This document shows, piece by piece, positions 23,083 to 23,907 of a stretch of DNA of 23,907 nt. The stretch comes from a virus, in the IMG/VR virus record IMGVR_UViG_3300044972_000585, positions 1-23,907 of that record. One strand, 5' to 3'. The notes under the pieces are model-generated. The model did no database searches, was not told where the DNA came from, and saw only the letters and a program-made list of their open reading frames with translations. How positions within the stretch are numbered: the first letter of the stretch is position 1; each line of letters opens with the position of its first letter. Made by a program: the position numbers and the translations under genes.

Positions 23083-23478
23083 ATGGAAACGAAAAAATGT
23101 TTAGAGTGTAAAGTAGAACGCAGGATTACTATGTTTGAAAAAAGATATAACCAACGAGATGGTAGAATGTCTGTATGTAAATTATGTTATGTTAAGAACG
23201 CAAAACCTGAACCAGAGGAAATAGAAACTTGGGAAAAAGAAATTAAATTAGGTAAACCAACAAAAGAGGATTATGCCAGTATGTATGAGTTTATGTCTAT
23301 AATTGGATACGATGTAAATAAGGACATACAAGAACAATTTATTGATAAGTGGAACAAAGTATCACCAACGAAATTAAAGTATCGTAGAAGGACTACTGGT
23401 AATGTCTCCGCTTATTTTGCTGATGGGACTATCAACGACAAATCAAGAACCTACTTAAACAATAAAGGGGACAATTAA
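23083..23478 (+). CDS. Zinc-ribbon protein (131 aa), the only plus-strand gene
   Basis: The N-terminus carries CxxC-x22-CxxC (C6, C9, C32, C35), the same spacing as the first ribbon of the HNH endonuclease at 17432-18181, with shared flanking residues (I-T-x-F after the first pair, DGR and C-K-x-C at the second). There is no HNH motif, so it is not itself a nuclease of that type. The rest is helical, with a basic patch KYRRRTTG (about 98-105). It is transcribed away from the early operon, starts after ATATTTAT and a four-base gap, and ends within a GC-rich hairpin. A DNA- or RNA-binding regulator is plausible. No family name is claimed. Confidence 0.65.
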   Translation: METKKCLECKVERRITMFEKRYNQRDGRMSVCKLCYVKNAKPEPEEIETWEKEIKLGKPTKEDYASMYEFMSIIGYDVNKDIQEQFIDKWNKVSPTKLKYRRRTTGNVSAYFADGTINDKSRTYLNNKGDN

Positions 23479-23484
23479 GTCCCC
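23467..23484. terminator. GC-rich hairpin at the convergent gene end
   Basis: GGGGAC (23467-23472) and GTCCCC (23479-23484) form a perfect six-base stem around the loop AATTAA, which contains the TAA stop of the plus-strand gene. It stands out in AT-rich surroundings between converging genes. The following tract is T-rich on the minus strand (TTTATTG) and only weakly so on the plus strand, so it may act for either direction. Confidence 0.5.
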
Positions 23485-23513
23485 AATATTTAACAACACA
23501 AACAGAAATAAAA

Positions 23514-23732
23514 TTATTCTTCATCAAATAAATCAATTTCCCATTCTTCAGCGACAGCCATAAAATCTTCCCAAAGATTATCACCCATCAAACCAGATGT
23601 GGTCCAATTTTCAAGGTAGTCAGTAATACCGTCCCAATTATTTTCAATTTGTTCTACGGTAAAGTTTTCATCAAATCTGTCGTTTAAGTGATTACAGATT
23701 GTTTCAGGTGTAAATGTGATTGTGTGTTTCAT
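23514..23732 (-). CDS. Small acidic protein (72 aa), unknown
   Basis: It begins MKHTITFTPETICNHLNDRF and is strongly acidic, with many Trp, Asp and Glu residues and an acidic C-terminal tail (DLFDEE). Acidic small early phage proteins sometimes mimic DNA or inhibit host proteins, but nothing in this sequence shows that. It converges with the plus-strand gene across a 35-base gap that carries the hairpin. No family is recognised. Confidence 0.55.
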   Translation of the reverse strand: MKHTITFTPETICNHLNDRFDENFTVEQIENNWDGITDYLENWTTSGLMGDNLWEDFMAVAEEWEIDLFDEE

Positions 23733-23778
23733 TATTTCTATTTCTTTAAGTGTGTTTACAAAGATACTAATTATTTTT

Positions 23779-23907
23779 TTATCCTACTAATTCTTTTTGA
23801 AACTCTTTTAATTCTTCCTGTATTTGTTCCAATATTTCTTTGCCTTGTTCTATCCAATCATCAAATCCTGTTGGTTTATTACCAGTTAAAACATAATAAT
23901 ATGCTTC
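23779..23907 (-). CDS. C-terminal end of a gene entering from the right edge
   Basis: An open minus-strand frame from the window edge to a TAA at 23779-23781 gives the last 42 residues of a protein. The visible part ends in a charged helix (EILEQIQEELKEFQKELVG). It has no start in the window. Too little remains to name it. The coding-like composition and lack of competing frames make a real gene end likely. Confidence 0.5.
   Translation of the reverse strand, partial: EAYYYVLTGNKPTGFDDWIEQGKEILEQIQEELKEFQKELVG

Noticed and set aside
1-23907. tRNA genes, integrase or attachment site
   Set aside because: Gaps between genes are at most 87 bases and none contains a cloverleaf-like sequence. No recombinase motifs were found in any frame.

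Overview
The window is a stretch of an AT-rich double-stranded DNA tailed-phage genome, probably a siphovirus-like phage of a Bacteroidota (Flavobacteriia-like) host. The host inference rests on three things. Recognisable Shine-Dalgarno sites are nearly absent before start codons. AT-rich leaders replace them. The tail proteins are of a style I associate with Bacteroidota phages: PKD plus BspA-type leucine-rich fibres, Cys-rich modules and Thr-Pro stalks. No integrase, repressor, portal, major capsid, polymerase or lysis gene is visible, and no tail sheath gene is seen. Coding density is nearly complete, and every gene but one is on the minus strand, transcribed right to left.

Right end (about 20.2-23.9 kb): early and regulatory genes. 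A divergent intergenic region (22996-23082) carries a good sigma70-like promoter for the leftward operon and an inverted repeat that could be an operator. Leftward genes are a DUF6291-like replication-type protein, two small unknowns, a winged-helix protein with its own promoter, a phage sigma-factor-like protein and two further unknowns. The only plus-strand gene (23083-23478) is a small zinc-ribbon protein ending in a GC-rich hairpin.

Packaging block (16.3-20.3 kb): small terminase, a hidden 41-codon basic protein, an orphan beta-class DNA methyltransferase, an HNH endonuclease of the homing type, and the large terminase.

Tail block (1.3-16.3 kb): a tail-assembly-chaperone-like gene with a textbook -1 slippery site (U UUU UUA within a T10 run) leading into a second frame that ends flush against the next gene. 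Then come a duplicated-domain tail protein with a long Thr-Pro stalk, a short fibre-type protein, a PKD/BspA leucine-rich-repeat fibre, a small unknown, a gp10-like tail-completion protein, a 540-residue and an 1155-residue tail protein, a 653-residue protein ending in a seven-repeat beta-propeller, a hidden 42-codon gene, and the tape measure. At the left edge a prohead protease-like (XkdF-type) gene begins the head module and runs out of the window.

Working model: host sigma70-type promoters drive the early genes. The phage sigma-like protein then helps to express the long packaging, tail and head transcript. The adhesive surface of the tail is modular: leucine-rich repeats, beta-propeller and Cys-rich modules on Thr-Pro stalks, with internally repetitive DNA suited to domain exchange between related phages. 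The most noteworthy items are the frameshift site, the seven-bladed propeller tail protein, the module sharing across abutting tail genes, and two coupled short genes.
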